Assembly: GCF_003730115.1 (NCBI RefSeq)
Contig: NZ_RJVP01000001.1
Span: 558,001 to 622,000, forward strand
Direction: 5' to 3'
Origin: Pseudomethylobacillus aquaticus
GTDB taxonomy: Bacteria > Pseudomonadota > Gammaproteobacteria > Burkholderiales > Methylophilaceae
Length of the DNA stretch: 64,000 nt
The notes below the pieces were generated by a model. It had not been told where the DNA came from, made no database searches, and was given only the letters and a program-made list of their open reading frames with translations. Position numbers and translations under genes: made by a program. Positions within the stretch are counted from its first letter, which is position 1, and each line of letters starts with the position of its first letter. Below are positions 8,003 to 16,800 of the stretch, one piece after another.

Positions 8003-9889
8003 ATGGCAACAGCGATCAGCAATTCATTTATCGACGCACGCTTTGATGTGCTGGATTCCATTGCACTCAGCGGTGCGGAAATCTCCGCCTACGATGCGGC
8101 TTCCCAGAAATTCTTTGTGACCACGCCAGGTAATGGCCTGCTGATCGTGGATGCCAGCGACCCGGCAAACCTGATACTGGAAAAGACCCTGGACCTCACC
8201 GCTGAGCCGTTTTCCTTTGTGAATGGCGTCAACAGCGTTGCCGTAAAAAACGGCATCATCGCAATTGCCGTCGAAAACTCCCCCAAAACCGAGCCCGGCA
8301 AGGTGTTGCTGATCAATGCTGACGGACAATTGCTGAACAGCATCACCGTAGGCGCGCAACCAGACATGCTGACCTTCAGCCCGGACGGCAGCAAGATTCT
8401 GGTGGCCAACGAAGCTGAACGCAGTGCGCCCAATGGCGCGATTGATCCTGAAGGGTCCATTTCCATCATTGACCTGTCTGGCGGCGTGGCACAAGCCAGC
8501 GTACAGACCGCTGACTTCACTGCATTCAATGGCACAGAAGACGCTCTGCGCGAAGCCGGGGTACGCATTTTTCACGGCAAAACGGTTAGCCAGGACGTGG
8601 AGCCCGAATACATCGCCGTGAGCCCGGATGGCAAAACGGCCATGATCACGCTGCAGGAAGCCAATGCCGTGGCCATTCTGGACATCGCAACAGCCAAGAT
8701 TACCGAGATTGTGCCTCTGGGCCTGAAAAGCTATGAAGGCATGAAGTATGACTTCAGTGACCGCGACAGCAGCACTGGCGGCAACGCCTATGTGCCTACC
8801 TCCAACAAGCCGGTGTTTGGCATGTACATGCCGGATGCCATCGCCGCGTTTTCGACTGCTGGTAAGACTTACTACGCGATTGCCAATGAAGGCGATGACC
8901 GTGACGATTTCATCACTGGTGGTGAAAAAGCACGCTTGTCCAGCCTGAAGCTGGATCCGGAAAAATTCCCCGATGCCGCCGCATTGCAAAGCAACTCATC
9001 CTTGGGGCGCCTGAACACACCGGACCCTGACCAGGTAGGCCAGTGGATCTCCGGCGATACCGACGGTGATGGCGACATCGACCAGATTCTGGCCTACGGT
9101 GGCCGCTCTTTCTCGATTCTGGATTCCACCGGCAAGGTGGTGTTTGACAGCGGCGATCATATTGAACGTTACATGGCGAGCCAGGGCAATTTCAGCAGTG
9201 GCGGCACGTTTGATGACAGCCGCAGCGATGACAAAGGACCAGAGCCAGAAGGCGTGACCATTGCCACCATCGCCGGCCGTAGCTTTGCCATCGTTGGTGT
9301 GGAGCGTGGCGGCGGTGGCGCGATGATTTACGACGTGACCAATGTGGACCGCGTGCAGTTTGTAACCTATGTGCGTAACCTGGGCGACATTTCCCCTGAA
9401 GGCCTCACCTATGTCAGCGCAAGCGACAGCCCCACCGGTCAAGCGCTGCTGGCACTGACCAACGAGGTGAGCAACACCCTCACCGTGTTTGGATTGACCC
9501 GTATCCTGCAGGGAACCGACCGCTCCGAGCGCCTGGCCTCTGGCGAAGGCGTGGATGAACTGACTGGCGGCGGTGCCAAGGATGTGTTTATTTTTGGGGA
9601 TGTGACCCAGATCGGCACACGTGCAGGCGCACGCGATGTAGTGACCGACTTCACCAGCGGGCTAGACCACCTGGATTTCCGCAAGATCGACGCAAACGTC
9701 CTGGCACGTGGCAATCAGAAATTCGTGATGGCAGAGGCGTTTGAAGTGGGCGTGGCGGGTCGTCTGGTGGCAACCCAGGTCGGCGAAGACACGCTGCTTT
9801 CTGGCGATGTGAACGGTGACGGGCAAGCTGACTTTACCATCGAACTGCTGGGCGTGAGCAAGCTGGAAAACGTGGACATCCTGTTCTAG
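8003..9889 (+). CDS. Choice-of-anchor I family protein with serralysin-like C-terminal domain
   Basis: A 628-residue protein. Residues about 10-500 form the choice-of-anchor I / phytase-like beta-propeller region, with repeated strand blocks such as GNGLLIVDASDPANL, QPDMLTFSPDGSKILVANEAE, EPEYIAVSPDGKTAMITLQEANAVAI and SPEGLTYVSASDSPTGQALLALTNEVSNT. A calcium-type loop (DTDGDGDID) is near residue 355. Residues about 505-628 resemble the peptidase M10/serralysin C-terminal region, with DELTGG..DVFIFGD, a second loop (DVNGDGQADF) and an acidic-hydrophobic terminus (NVDILF). There is no N-terminal signal peptide, so type I secretion through the C-terminus is likely. No type I secretion genes are nearby. 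Confidence 0.75.
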   Translation: MATAISNSFIDARFDVLDSIALSGAEISAYDAASQKFFVTTPGNGLLIVDASDPANLILEKTLDLTAEPFSFVNGVNSVAVKNGIIAIAVENSPKTEPGKVLLINADGQLLNSITVGAQPDMLTFSPDGSKILVANEAERSAPNGAIDPEGSISIIDLSGGVAQASVQTADFTAFNGTEDALREAGVRIFHGKTVSQDVEPEYIAVSPDGKTAMITLQEANAVAILDIATAKITEIVPLGLKSYEGMKYDFSDRDSSTGGNAYVPTSNKPVFGMYMPDAIAAFSTAGKTYYAIANEGDDRDDFITGGEKARLSSLKLDPEKFPDAAALQSNSSLGRLNTPDPDQVGQWISGDTDGDGDIDQILAYGGRSFSILDSTGKVVFDSGDHIERYMASQGNFSSGGTFDDSRSDDKGPEPEGVTIATIAGRSFAIVGVERGGGGAMIYDVTNVDRVQFVTYVRNLGDISPEGLTYVSASDSPTGQALLALTNEVSNTLTVFGLTRILQGTDRSERLASGEGVDELTGGGAKDVFIFGDVTQIGTRAGARDVVTDFTSGLDHLDFRKIDANVLARGNQKFVMAEAFEVGVAGRLVATQVGEDTLLSGDVNGDGQADFTIELLGVSKLENVDILF

Positions 9890-10073
9890 ATTCACAGCCA
9901 TCCGGGGTTGGACACGTTAACAATTTACGCAACTTGATTATGTTGAGTTCAGTCAGTGGCTTAAAATTGAATCGCGTGTCCGCCCATTTCTTTCGGCACG
10001 CGCCTTGATGGCAATACTTATACCATCTTGGCGGCAGCGTAATACCCATGCAAACCACCTCTTAGCGACAGGG

Positions 10074-10553
10074 TCAAGGAACGTGATAGCTGCTTTTCAA
10101 GCGCCCTGCTGCAGACTGCCTGCCGCCCGTGGCTGGCTGCAACACACCCGCCTTGCCCAGGCCGAACGGCGGCATGTTGACATAGACGTTTTCATACCCA
10201 CCCGGCGAGACGTGATAGGTTTCATGCCAGATACCAACCGAGCCATCAGTACCCACCGCCTGATTGAACGCACGCCAGGCTGGCAGATGCTCAGCCTGCT
10301 TATCTTTGGCGTAGGCCAGCAACTGCTCCATCGAGCGCCAATATTGCACGAAGATGATGTTGCGAGAGAACCACATTTCGGCGTGTATCAAGCCCAGCTC
10401 CGGCTGGCGCTTCAACTCCCTGAGCATGCGCGGCATGGCAGCCGCCGCAGGCAGCCACTTATGCACTTTCAAGGGTTGGTTGATGCGCATGCCGATGAGA
10501 AACACCACGAAGTCCCCATCAAGCGTCGCCGTCAGTCGTTCTTTGTGGATCAC
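10074..10553 (-). CDS. DUF4188 family protein (monooxygenase-like)
   Basis: A 159-residue protein of the DUF4188 group, with the ferredoxin-like dimeric alpha/beta-barrel pattern of antibiotic-monooxygenase-like proteins. Visible blocks are DFVVFLIGMRINQPLKVHKWLP, MWFSRNIIFVQYWRSMEQLLAYA, and GIWHETYHV near the end, which are typical. It starts at GTG; a strong ribosome-binding site (GAGGGGG) sits about eight bases upstream. The role is unknown; members are often annotated as phenylacetaldoxime dehydratase-like or transcriptional-regulator-like without proof. Confidence 0.72.
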   Translation of the reverse strand: MIHKERLTATLDGDFVVFLIGMRINQPLKVHKWLPAAAAMPRMLRELKRQPELGLIHAEMWFSRNIIFVQYWRSMEQLLAYAKDKQAEHLPAWRAFNQAVGTDGSVGIWHETYHVSPGGYENVYVNMPPFGLGKAGVLQPATGGRQSAAGRLKSSYHVP

Positions 10554-10559
10554 GAATAA

Positions 10560-10790
10560 GCCCCCTCATGAAAAAACAAGACTACACAATATAATCAATC
10601 ACTTGAATTGACTCAGGTGCGTACTGTCATGCTGCGTGATGAAAGCGGATACCCCTATGGCTGACGCAGGGCCACAGAATAAAAGTTCAGGTGGCTGATC
10701 GTTGCAGATTGAGTATTAGACCGGGTAAGCGTGAATAAAAACCGAGCACAATCATAGCTTTAGCCGTCAATATCGTGTCTGACCCTATTT
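10560..10790. other. Intergenic region upstream of the IS remnant
   Basis: About 230 bp with no gene, hairpin or repeat that I can support. It precedes the transposase fragment and probably marks the left break of the decayed element. Confidence 0.4.
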
Positions 10791-10800
10791 ATTAATTCAA

Positions 10801-11013
10801 GGCGCCCGCAGTAGCTTGCAAAGCGCCCTGAAACAGCCACCGGAACGCGCCAGCCGTCTCCAGCGCTGGATCGTGGAAGTCTATGCGCGGGTGGGCTACC
10901 ACAAGACGCTGATTGCCATTGCCAACAAACACGCCCGCATTCTGTGGGCGATGCTGGCCAAAGACGAAGCCTATGACGCCGACGCCTGGAAGCGAAGCGT
11001 GACACCAGCGTAA
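10801..11013 (+). pseudogene. IS110-family transposase, C-terminal remnant
   Basis: About 70 codons encode the tail of an IS110-type (DEDD) transposase: GARSSLQSALKQPP, RLQRWIVEVYARVGYHKTLIAIANKHARILWAMLAK, ending in SVTPA. The GYHKT..IANKHARILWAML block is the characteristic C-terminal helix pair of this family. Nothing of the N-terminal DEDD domain or the first half of the Tnp20 domain is present upstream. The element is therefore dead. Confidence 0.75.
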
Positions 11014-11361
11014 AAGAGCAACCGCACTGCAAAATGCAGCGATAGCCAAGAGGTAAGACCGAGCACCTGGAGAACCTGACTAACCTGATGGCCGGCAACA
11101 CGCGGGGGAGCCTGATCAGCGAACCCGGCCAGGCCGATGAATGAATGAGGTCCAGGTGCGCGGCTAATATCATGGCCCGCGAAGCAACAATGATCCGCAA
11201 CAAGGCCGACTAGAGAGATGCAGTCTGATCCTTGAAGTTATCGGGCAATTGCAGGGGAAAGTAGTACCAATCAACAATCAAGGCGCATCCATACCCGGCT
11301 TCACCGGGTGTCAGGATCATTATGCTTGACGGGCGGGGGAAGTCCCTAGAGAGGGGTTAGG
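11014..11361 (+). mobile_element. Probable right-end non-coding remnant of the IS110-type element
   Basis: About 350 bp without a gene follow the transposase tail. IS110-family elements carry a non-coding end that encodes a bridge RNA, and in the IS1111 subgroup this is the end after the transposase. The stretch has a short perfect hairpin (ACCCGG-CTTCA-CCGGGT at about 11293-11309). The element's right tip could not be fixed. Confidence 0.4.
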
Positions 11362-11363
11362 CA

Positions 11364-11624
11364 TTATTCTTTAAGTAGCTCAGAAAAGTTATTGGCTTTT
11401 TCGACTACTAGATTTACAGAAATAGTGCTTGTGGATGAGTATGTAAACAAACGTGAGCGAATTTTGTAGGCGTCATCAGTAACTGAAAGGCAAACATAAT
11501 CGCCGACTGTCGGTATGTCTGAAATTGACTGAGCTGTTAAATTGTCTTCGTTAAGTGCACAATCATCAGGCCTTTTGGTTGTTTCATTCCATTCTTGGTA
11601 TTGAATCGTAATCGTAGTTGTCAT
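11364..11624 (-). CDS. Hypothetical protein, AT-rich
   Basis: An 86-residue protein, starting MTTTITIQYQEW, with an AAGGA ribosome-binding site about five bases upstream; this start is preferred to one 11 codons earlier. It is acidic and Thr/Ser-rich, with VGDYVCLSVTDDAYKIRSRLF in the middle and no signal peptide. Base composition is much lower in GC than its neighbours, which suggests recent acquisition, in keeping with the IS remnant beside it. I do not recognise the family. Confidence 0.5.
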   Translation of the reverse strand: MTTTITIQYQEWNETTKRPDDCALNEDNLTAQSISDIPTVGDYVCLSVTDDAYKIRSRLFTYSSTSTISVNLVVEKANNFSELLKE

Positions 11625-11735
11625 AGTTTTCCTTAAAAGTTTAGTATTTGATATCAATTTATTTTTAATCAGTATGACTAAATTATTTTAGTACGTCCTA
11701 ATTTTCTGTAGAAAATCAATCAATATCGGCGGTGC

Positions 11736-11885
11736 TCACGTTACTTGATCAAGACCGGTAGGGCGTACCCGCTTGCGGTACGCCGTATGAATAATATCCA
11801 GTACTTCGTCCATCTTCAAAAACCGAAACACGCATCTCAACAGCAACTCAATCTTAAGGGCAAATGCTTTGGTTTGTTTACTCAT
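11736..11885 (-). CDS. Small hypothetical protein
   Basis: A 49-residue basic open frame (MSKQTKAFALKIELLLRC..., ending TGLDQVT). It starts after a weak GAAG. No family recognised. It may be a fragment or not a gene at all; kept because it has a plausible helix-rich composition and lies in a mobile-element patch. Confidence 0.25.
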   Translation of the reverse strand: MSKQTKAFALKIELLLRCVFRFLKMDEVLDIIHTAYRKRVRPTGLDQVT

Positions 11886-12042
11886 TTCGTGCACTTCTTT
11901 GCGGCGTAGCGCAAGCGGGCAGGCCCTATTGGGCTGCAACGCACCACGGGCAGATATGCCCTACCACCCTGATAGTTTGCCACCGCGTAGCAAAGCCCGA
12001 GGTTTCAGCAGTACTGGCAGCAACATCATGCCGCCCTAGACA

Positions 12043-13383
12043 TCAGCCCCGCTCAAACCAGGCGATCGATTCCACATGCGCGGTATGCGGGAACATATTG
12101 ATCACGCCCGCCGCACGCAGTCGGTAACCTTTGAGGTTGACCAGCACCCCCGCGTCGCGCGCCAGCGTGGAGGGGTTGCAGGATACGTAGACGATGCGCT
12201 CCGGGCCCCACAGGGCTTGCGGCACGCCCTCTTCGTTCACGGCGTCCGGCAGGGATTTGACCAGGTCCAGCGCGCCGTCACGCGGCGGGTCGATCAGCCA
12301 TTTGTCGAAGCTACCCAAGGTTTGCAGCAGTTCGGGGGTCATTTTGAACAGGTCAGCCTCGCGGAACTCGACCTGGCCAGCCAGCCCGTTCAGCGCGGCG
12401 CTTTCCACCGCACGTGCCACCAGACTGGCGGAGCCTTCCATGCCCAGCACGCTGGCACCACTGCGGGCGATGGGCAGAGTGAAGTTGCCTAATCCGCAGA
12501 AAAAGTCGGCGATGCGTTCGTTTTTTTGCGGATCCAGCAATTGCATGGCGCGGCGCAGCATCACGCGGTTGATGTGCGGGTTGACTTGCGTGAACTCGGT
12601 GGGTTTGAACGGGTAGGTCAGTTCATATTCAGGCAGCGAATAACTCAGCCCCGGGCCATCCAGCGGGTAGAACGGTTTGACGGTGTCCGGGCCTTTGCTC
12701 TGCGTCCAGATCTGTACGCCGTGTTCATCGGCAAACGCCTTGAGGTGCGGGGTGTCTTGCGGCTGCAGGGCTTCCAGGATGCGCAGCACCAGCACGGTGG
12801 CGTGCTCGCCCACGGCCACTTCGATCTGCGGTAGCTGGTTGATGACACTGAGTTTGGCCACCAACTGCTGCAAGGGCACGATCAGGGCCGATATCTTGGG
12901 TGGCAGCACTTCGCAGCTGTCCATGTGCGCCACATAACTGCTGGCCTTTTCGTTGAAGCCGACCAGCACACCGCCCTTCTTGGGCACATGCCGCACGCGC
13001 AGACGGGCTTTGTGGCGGTAGCCCCAGGCCGGGCCGTAGATGGGCGGCATCATGGTCTCTGGCCTTACACGGCCGATGTGCCACATATCCGCTTCCAATA
13101 AACGCTGCTTGGCGGCCACTTGGCCGCTGAAGTCCAGATGTTGCAGGGCACAGCCGCCGCACATACCGAAGTGTTTGCATTTGGGCTTGGTGCGCAGGCC
13201 GGAGGGCGTGAGCACATCCACCACATTGGCCACTTCGTAGCTCTTTTTACTGCGGTGGGATTTGAAGGTGACGGTTTCGCCGATCAGCGCGCCATCGATG
13301 AAGATGGTCTTGCCATCCACATGGGCGACGCCACGGCCTTCCTGGTCCAGGGATTCAATTTGAGCGATAGGGAGCGTTTGCAT
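12043..13383 (-). CDS. rlmD: 23S rRNA (uracil1939-C5)-methyltransferase RlmD
   Basis: A 446-residue enzyme that makes m5U1939 in 23S rRNA with SAM. Domain order: N-terminal TRAM domain (about 1-60), iron-sulfur cluster Cys set ([10 protein letters not shown], about 80-89, with a further Cys near HMDSCEVLP), central domain, and SAM-binding methyltransferase domain with [14 protein letters not shown] (about 293-306). The catalytic Cys is in [12 protein letters not shown] and the base-handling Glu in the terminal HVESI. Full length, all key residues present. It stands alone, divergent from the regulator gene. Confidence 0.95.
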   Translation of the reverse strand: MQTLPIAQIESLDQEGRGVAHVDGKTIFIDGALIGETVTFKSHRSKKSYEVANVVDVLTPSGLRTKPKCKHFGMCGGCALQHLDFSGQVAAKQRLLEADMWHIGRVRPETMMPPIYGPAWGYRHKARLRVRHVPKKGGVLVGFNEKASSYVAHMDSCEVLPPKISALIVPLQQLVAKLSVINQLPQIEVAVGEHATVLVLRILEALQPQDTPHLKAFADEHGVQIWTQSKGPDTVKPFYPLDGPGLSYSLPEYELTYPFKPTEFTQVNPHINRVMLRRAMQLLDPQKNERIADFFCGLGNFTLPIARSGASVLGMEGSASLVARAVESAALNGLAGQVEFREADLFKMTPELLQTLGSFDKWLIDPPRDGALDLVKSLPDAVNEEGVPQALWGPERIVYVSCNPSTLARDAGVLVNLKGYRLRAAGVINMFPHTAHVESIAWFERG

Positions 13384-13519
13384 AAATGATCATCAGTGCA
13401 CTGAATGTGCCGCCTTGGTGCATGGCAGCGCAACCCTCTGCCAGACACGCCACAAAAGCGGCCCAACAGATTGATTATTCAATATAAAAATTAGCTTGTT
13501 CGCAAGGAACATTTATTGC

Positions 13520-14548
13520 ATGCTGCTAGCACATCTTTATCGATGGCCAGACAAAATGCAGCCGCAAGAATATCACAAGGCAGCACCCGCCCTGCGCCCC
13601 GGCACCAGTTTTCGCAACCAGAGCTCGGGCGATTTTGAGCAGCAGGCCAGCCTGCTGAGCGGCTGGAATCAGGATTATGTGCAGCTTTCCTCCGGGGCGT
13701 TCAAAGGCTATGTCACCGAGCTGCATGTGCAAGGCATGCACCTGTTCCATGAATTCACCAGCCAGAGCCTGTTCCAGCACGGCCAGTTACCAGAATCGGT
13801 GATCGCCATCGGCGTGCCGCTGGCCTTGCAGAATGCCGGCATCTTCTGCGGCGCCCCATCCAGCACCCAGTCCCTGCACGTTTTTTCAGGCCGCAACGGC
13901 TTTGAATTCTATTCCCCCACCGGTCTGCTCATGGCCGGTATCGCGCTTGAGCGCCAGGAACTGCTGGCCTACATGGGCGAGGCTGGCGAACAGCAACTGA
14001 GCCGCGTGTGCCGTGACTCGCACCTGCTGCGCATGCCGGAGTCGCAACTGACCCCGCTGCGTGAGCTGATGACAGGCGCATTCGACATGCTGCGCAGCAA
14101 CCCGGCGCTGATCCATCAACCGGTGGCCATGCAATCGCTCAAGCACCATGTGCTGCAACAGGTGGCCGCCGTGCTGGCGGGCGAAACCAGCGACGCACAT
14201 GCCACCAGCGCTGCCAGCAAATGCTGGAACATGCTGGGCGAGTCACGCCAGTTCGTGCAGCAGCATTACGACAGCCCGATCAGCGTGGCCGACCTGTGCC
14301 AGCACCTGGACATCAGCCGGCGCAGCCTGCAATACAGCTTTCAGCATTACCTGCATACCAACCCGGTGGCTTACCTGCGCGCCGAGCGCCTGAACGGCGT
14401 GCGCCGCATGCTGAAAACCGCCAACTCCGTTACCGAGGCCGCCGCGCATTGGGGCTTCTGGCACTTCGGGCATTTCTCGCAGGAATATAAAAAGATGTTC
14501 GGCGAACTGCCCTCCACCACCTTCAAGCGCTTGCGTAGCCTGAATTAA
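13520..14548 (+). CDS. AraC-family transcriptional regulator, EutR-like
   Basis: A 342-residue regulator. The C-terminal two-helix AraC DNA-binding domain (about 240-340) includes ISVADLCQHLDISRRSLQYSFQHYL and RAERLNGVRRML..NSVTEAAAHWGFWHFGHFSQEYKKMFGELPS. The WGFWHFGHFSQEYKKMF segment strongly recalls EutR (WGFWHLGQFATDY in the enterobacterial protein). EutR activates ethanolamine genes in response to ethanolamine and adenosylcobalamin. It is encoded 1.5 kb from eutC, supporting control of the eut genes. I start at the ATG behind AAGGAAC; a TTG lies eight codons earlier. Confidence 0.8.
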   Translation: MLLAHLYRWPDKMQPQEYHKAAPALRPGTSFRNQSSGDFEQQASLLSGWNQDYVQLSSGAFKGYVTELHVQGMHLFHEFTSQSLFQHGQLPESVIAIGVPLALQNAGIFCGAPSSTQSLHVFSGRNGFEFYSPTGLLMAGIALERQELLAYMGEAGEQQLSRVCRDSHLLRMPESQLTPLRELMTGAFDMLRSNPALIHQPVAMQSLKHHVLQQVAAVLAGETSDAHATSAASKCWNMLGESRQFVQQHYDSPISVADLCQHLDISRRSLQYSFQHYLHTNPVAYLRAERLNGVRRMLKTANSVTEAAAHWGFWHFGHFSQEYKKMFGELPSTTFKRLRSLN

Positions 14549-14591
14549 GCAAGCTAGCCCGAACGGATGGGCAGGCAGTTCACCAGCACAG

Positions 14592-15446
14592 CTAGCCCTT
14601 CAAACTGGCTGCAATCACCGAGGCATACGTTGTTGTAGGGCGACCGATCAAACGGCTCAACTGACGCGCATCGTCAAACAGTGCGCCTTTGGCAGCCCCT
14701 GCATCCGAATCTGCCAGCAGTGCAGCAAATGCGGGCGGCAAACCTGCACCAGCCAGCGCATCTGCAAAGGCGGCTTGCGGTAGATCCTGATAGCTCACGC
14801 GCTGACCAGCCTGGCGGGACAACTCAGCGGCAAAATCAGCCAAGGTGTAGGCCTCATCACCCGCCAGCTCATAGACCAACCCTGCCTGACCCTCGCTGGC
14901 CATCACCGTGGCGGCAGCCTGTGCGTAATCGGCCCGGCTGGCGGAGGCGATCCTGCCTGTGCCAGCACTGCCGATGAATACGCCATGCGTCAAGGCAGGC
15001 TGAATGCTGGCGGCATAGTTTTCCGTATACCAGCCATTACGCAGCAACACGAACGGGATGCCGGAAGCCTTGAGCGCCTGCTCCGTCGCCACATGCTCGC
15101 TGGCCAGCGCAAGCGGTGAAGTGTCGGCCCGCAACAGGCTGGTATAGGCTAACAAGCCCACGCCTGCGCGCTGTGCCGCAGCCATCACCGCCTGGTGCTG
15201 CGCCACCCGGCTGCCAACCTCACTTGAGGAGATCAGCAGCACTTTGCTCGCCCCGTTGAACGCTGCATCCAGCGTATCCGGCCGGTTGTAATCCGCCTGC
15301 CTCACCTGTACGCCCAAAGCGGCGATGTCCTGCGCTTTTTCCGGGCTGCGCACGGCGGCCACGATCTGTGTTGCTGGTATTTTTTCAAGCAGGGACTGGA
15401 TGACCAGACGGCCTAATTGCCCATTTGCACCTGTGATCACGATCAT
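14592..15446 (-). CDS. qorB: NmrA/QorB-type NAD(P)H:quinone oxidoreductase-like protein
   Basis: A 284-residue atypical short-chain dehydrogenase with the NmrA/QOR2 pattern. The NAD(P)-binding loop ITGANGQLGRLV is at residues 4-15; VLLISSSEVGSR follows near 70-80, and LLAYTSLLRADTSPL and PFVLLRNGWYTENYA match QorB (YtfG). The E. coli enzyme reduces quinones with NADPH. It is transcribed divergently from an HxlR regulator over a 71-80 bp region with a palindromic operator, just like qorA/qorR-type pairs, so it is probably an electrophile- or quinone-induced enzyme. Confidence 0.83.
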   Translation of the reverse strand: MIVITGANGQLGRLVIQSLLEKIPATQIVAAVRSPEKAQDIAALGVQVRQADYNRPDTLDAAFNGASKVLLISSSEVGSRVAQHQAVMAAAQRAGVGLLAYTSLLRADTSPLALASEHVATEQALKASGIPFVLLRNGWYTENYAASIQPALTHGVFIGSAGTGRIASASRADYAQAAATVMASEGQAGLVYELAGDEAYTLADFAAELSRQAGQRVSYQDLPQAAFADALAGAGLPPAFAALLADSDAGAAKGALFDDARQLSRLIGRPTTTYASVIAASLKG

Positions 15447-15490
15447 TTTTTGCTCCTTTGTAAAATGAGCAGTGACGATAACTGATACAC

Positions 15491-15521
15491 TTACTTTTTG
15501 TAAGTACGTACAAAAAGGTGA
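15491..15521. promoter_or_regulatory. Palindromic operator between qorB-like gene and HxlR regulator
   Basis: Two nearly perfect inverted arms, TTACTTTTTGTA and TACAAAAAGGTGA, flank a six-base centre in the short divergent intergenic region. HxlR regulators bind this kind of AT-rich palindrome. The right arm overlaps the probable ribosome-binding site (AAGGTG) of the regulator gene, so binding would also repress the regulator. Confidence 0.7.
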
Positions 15522-15526
15522 GTGTC

Positions 15527-15973
15527 ATGGTAAAAATCGCGGATGGAATCATGGATGAAATGAGCGCCTGTTCGGACCAGCCTGCATCGCTGGCCTCGGC
15601 CCTGCAGCGTGGAGCGTTGTTTGCTGCCAACTGCCCGTCCAGGACCGTGTTCAAGCACGTGACCAGCCTGTGGGGCGTGCTGGTACTGATCGTTCTACTG
15701 GCGGGCACGCACCGCTTCAGCGAGATCCGCAGAAAAGTGAACGGCGTGAGCGAGAAGATGCTGGCGCAGACCTTGCAAAACCTGGAGGCGGATGGGTTTG
15801 TGCTGCGCAAGGTTTACCCGGTGGTGCCACCGCATGTGGAGTACACGCTGACGGCGCTGGGGGAAGAGACAGCCAGGCATGTGTACGCGCTGGCCGAGTT
15901 GATAGAACGCAGTTACCCACAGATCGCGGCATTGCAAAACGCTCAGCAGGCGGGCGCAAGCGCATCCCGCTGA
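15527..15973 (+). CDS. HxlR-family transcriptional regulator
   Basis: A 148-residue winged-helix regulator. The HxlR core is clear: CPSRTVFKHVTSLWGVLVLIVLLAGTHRFSEIRRKVNGVSEKMLAQTLQNLEADGFVLRKVYPVVPPHVEYTLT, residues about 38-112, given here in outline only by its start CPSRTVFKHV and end PPHVEYTLT. The early Cys is at the position used for redox or electrophile sensing in QorR/YodB-type members. I start at the ATG six bases after AAGGTG; a GTG three codons earlier lies inside that site. Divergent from the NmrA-like gene. Confidence 0.87.
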   Translation: MVKIADGIMDEMSACSDQPASLASALQRGALFAANCPSRTVFKHVTSLWGVLVLIVLLAGTHRFSEIRRKVNGVSEKMLAQTLQNLEADGFVLRKVYPVVPPHVEYTLTALGEETARHVYALAELIERSYPQIAALQNAQQAGASASR

Positions 15974-16020
15974 CGGTTTAAGTTGCGCCGCTTTTGAGCA
16001 TCATGGCGTGATGCTCACCC

Positions 16021-16800
16021 TCACTTGATCTGCAAGGACCCGGTGACCTCTTTCATATCACTCTCATCCTTGAGCGCGACGCCGGATACTTTCAGGCGCA
16101 CCGCCTCACGTGCCAGCCACAGCAGTTTGTGCGCCGCGGCCGCGTAGTCCAGACCTTCCGGCCGCACATTGGAGATGCAGTTGCGGTCAGCATCGCTGCA
16201 GGCAAGCGTGGGGGCATAGGTGAGGTAGATGCCCAGGCTGTCGGGCGAGCTCAGGCCCGGACGTTCCCCAATCAACATCACCACCATGCGCGCCTTGAGC
16301 GTGACGGCGATCTCGTCAGCGATGGCCACACGGGCCTGGCTGGCGATCACCACCGGCCCCAGCGTCCAGTGTTCCGGCAGGCGCTGCACCAGTTGCTCCA
16401 ACAAAGGCGGCACGTGGCGCTCCACCGCCATCGAAGACAAGCCATCGCCAACCACCACCAGCAGATCCACAGGCGCGGCCATGCTGGCCGGTAATGTTTG
16501 CAAGCTGTCCGCACTGTCCGCACTGAGGCGACGCCCCTGGTCCGGGCGCAGCAGATAGCTGTGACGGTCTGCGGCGCGGCTGTGCACCTGCACGGTGGGC
16601 AAACCTTGTGCTTCGATCTGCGCGGCCAGTTTGGCCACATCCAGCGGCAGATGCACGGCATCGCGTGCCATGGCATGCGCCAGGCCGAAATCCAGCACTT
16701 CTTTGGTAGGCAGGCTGCTGCCGACGCGGCCCAGTGCGATGCGCGCACGCGTGTGGCGACGCAGTTGCTGCCAGGGGTCTGGAGACAGGGCGTCGCTCAT
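16021..16800 (-). CDS. eutC: Ethanolamine ammonia-lyase small subunit EutC
   Basis: A 259-residue small subunit of the adenosylcobalamin-dependent ethanolamine ammonia-lyase, which splits ethanolamine into acetaldehyde and ammonia. Conserved blocks: WQQLRRHTRARIALGR at the N-terminus, LDFGLAHAMARDAVH, VVGDGLSS, VMLIGERPGLSSPDSLGIYLTYAP (about residues 175-198) and CISNVRPEGLDY. I start at MSDALSPDPW, whose ATG overlaps the eutB stop (ATGA); the frame is open further upstream inside eutB. No microcompartment shell genes are present, so acetaldehyde is handled elsewhere. Confidence 0.95.
   Translation of the reverse strand: MSDALSPDPWQQLRRHTRARIALGRVGSSLPTKEVLDFGLAHAMARDAVHLPLDVAKLAAQIEAQGLPTVQVHSRAADRHSYLLRPDQGRRLSADSADSLQTLPASMAAPVDLLVVVGDGLSSMAVERHVPPLLEQLVQRLPEHWTLGPVVIASQARVAIADEIAVTLKARMVVMLIGERPGLSSPDSLGIYLTYAPTLACSDADRNCISNVRPEGLDYAAAAHKLLWLAREAVRLKVSGVALKDESDMKEVTGSLQIK

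Noticed and set aside
7786-8046. A separate small gene ahead of the choice-of-anchor protein
   Set aside because: The frame overlaps the start of the next gene, has no family match and unremarkable composition.
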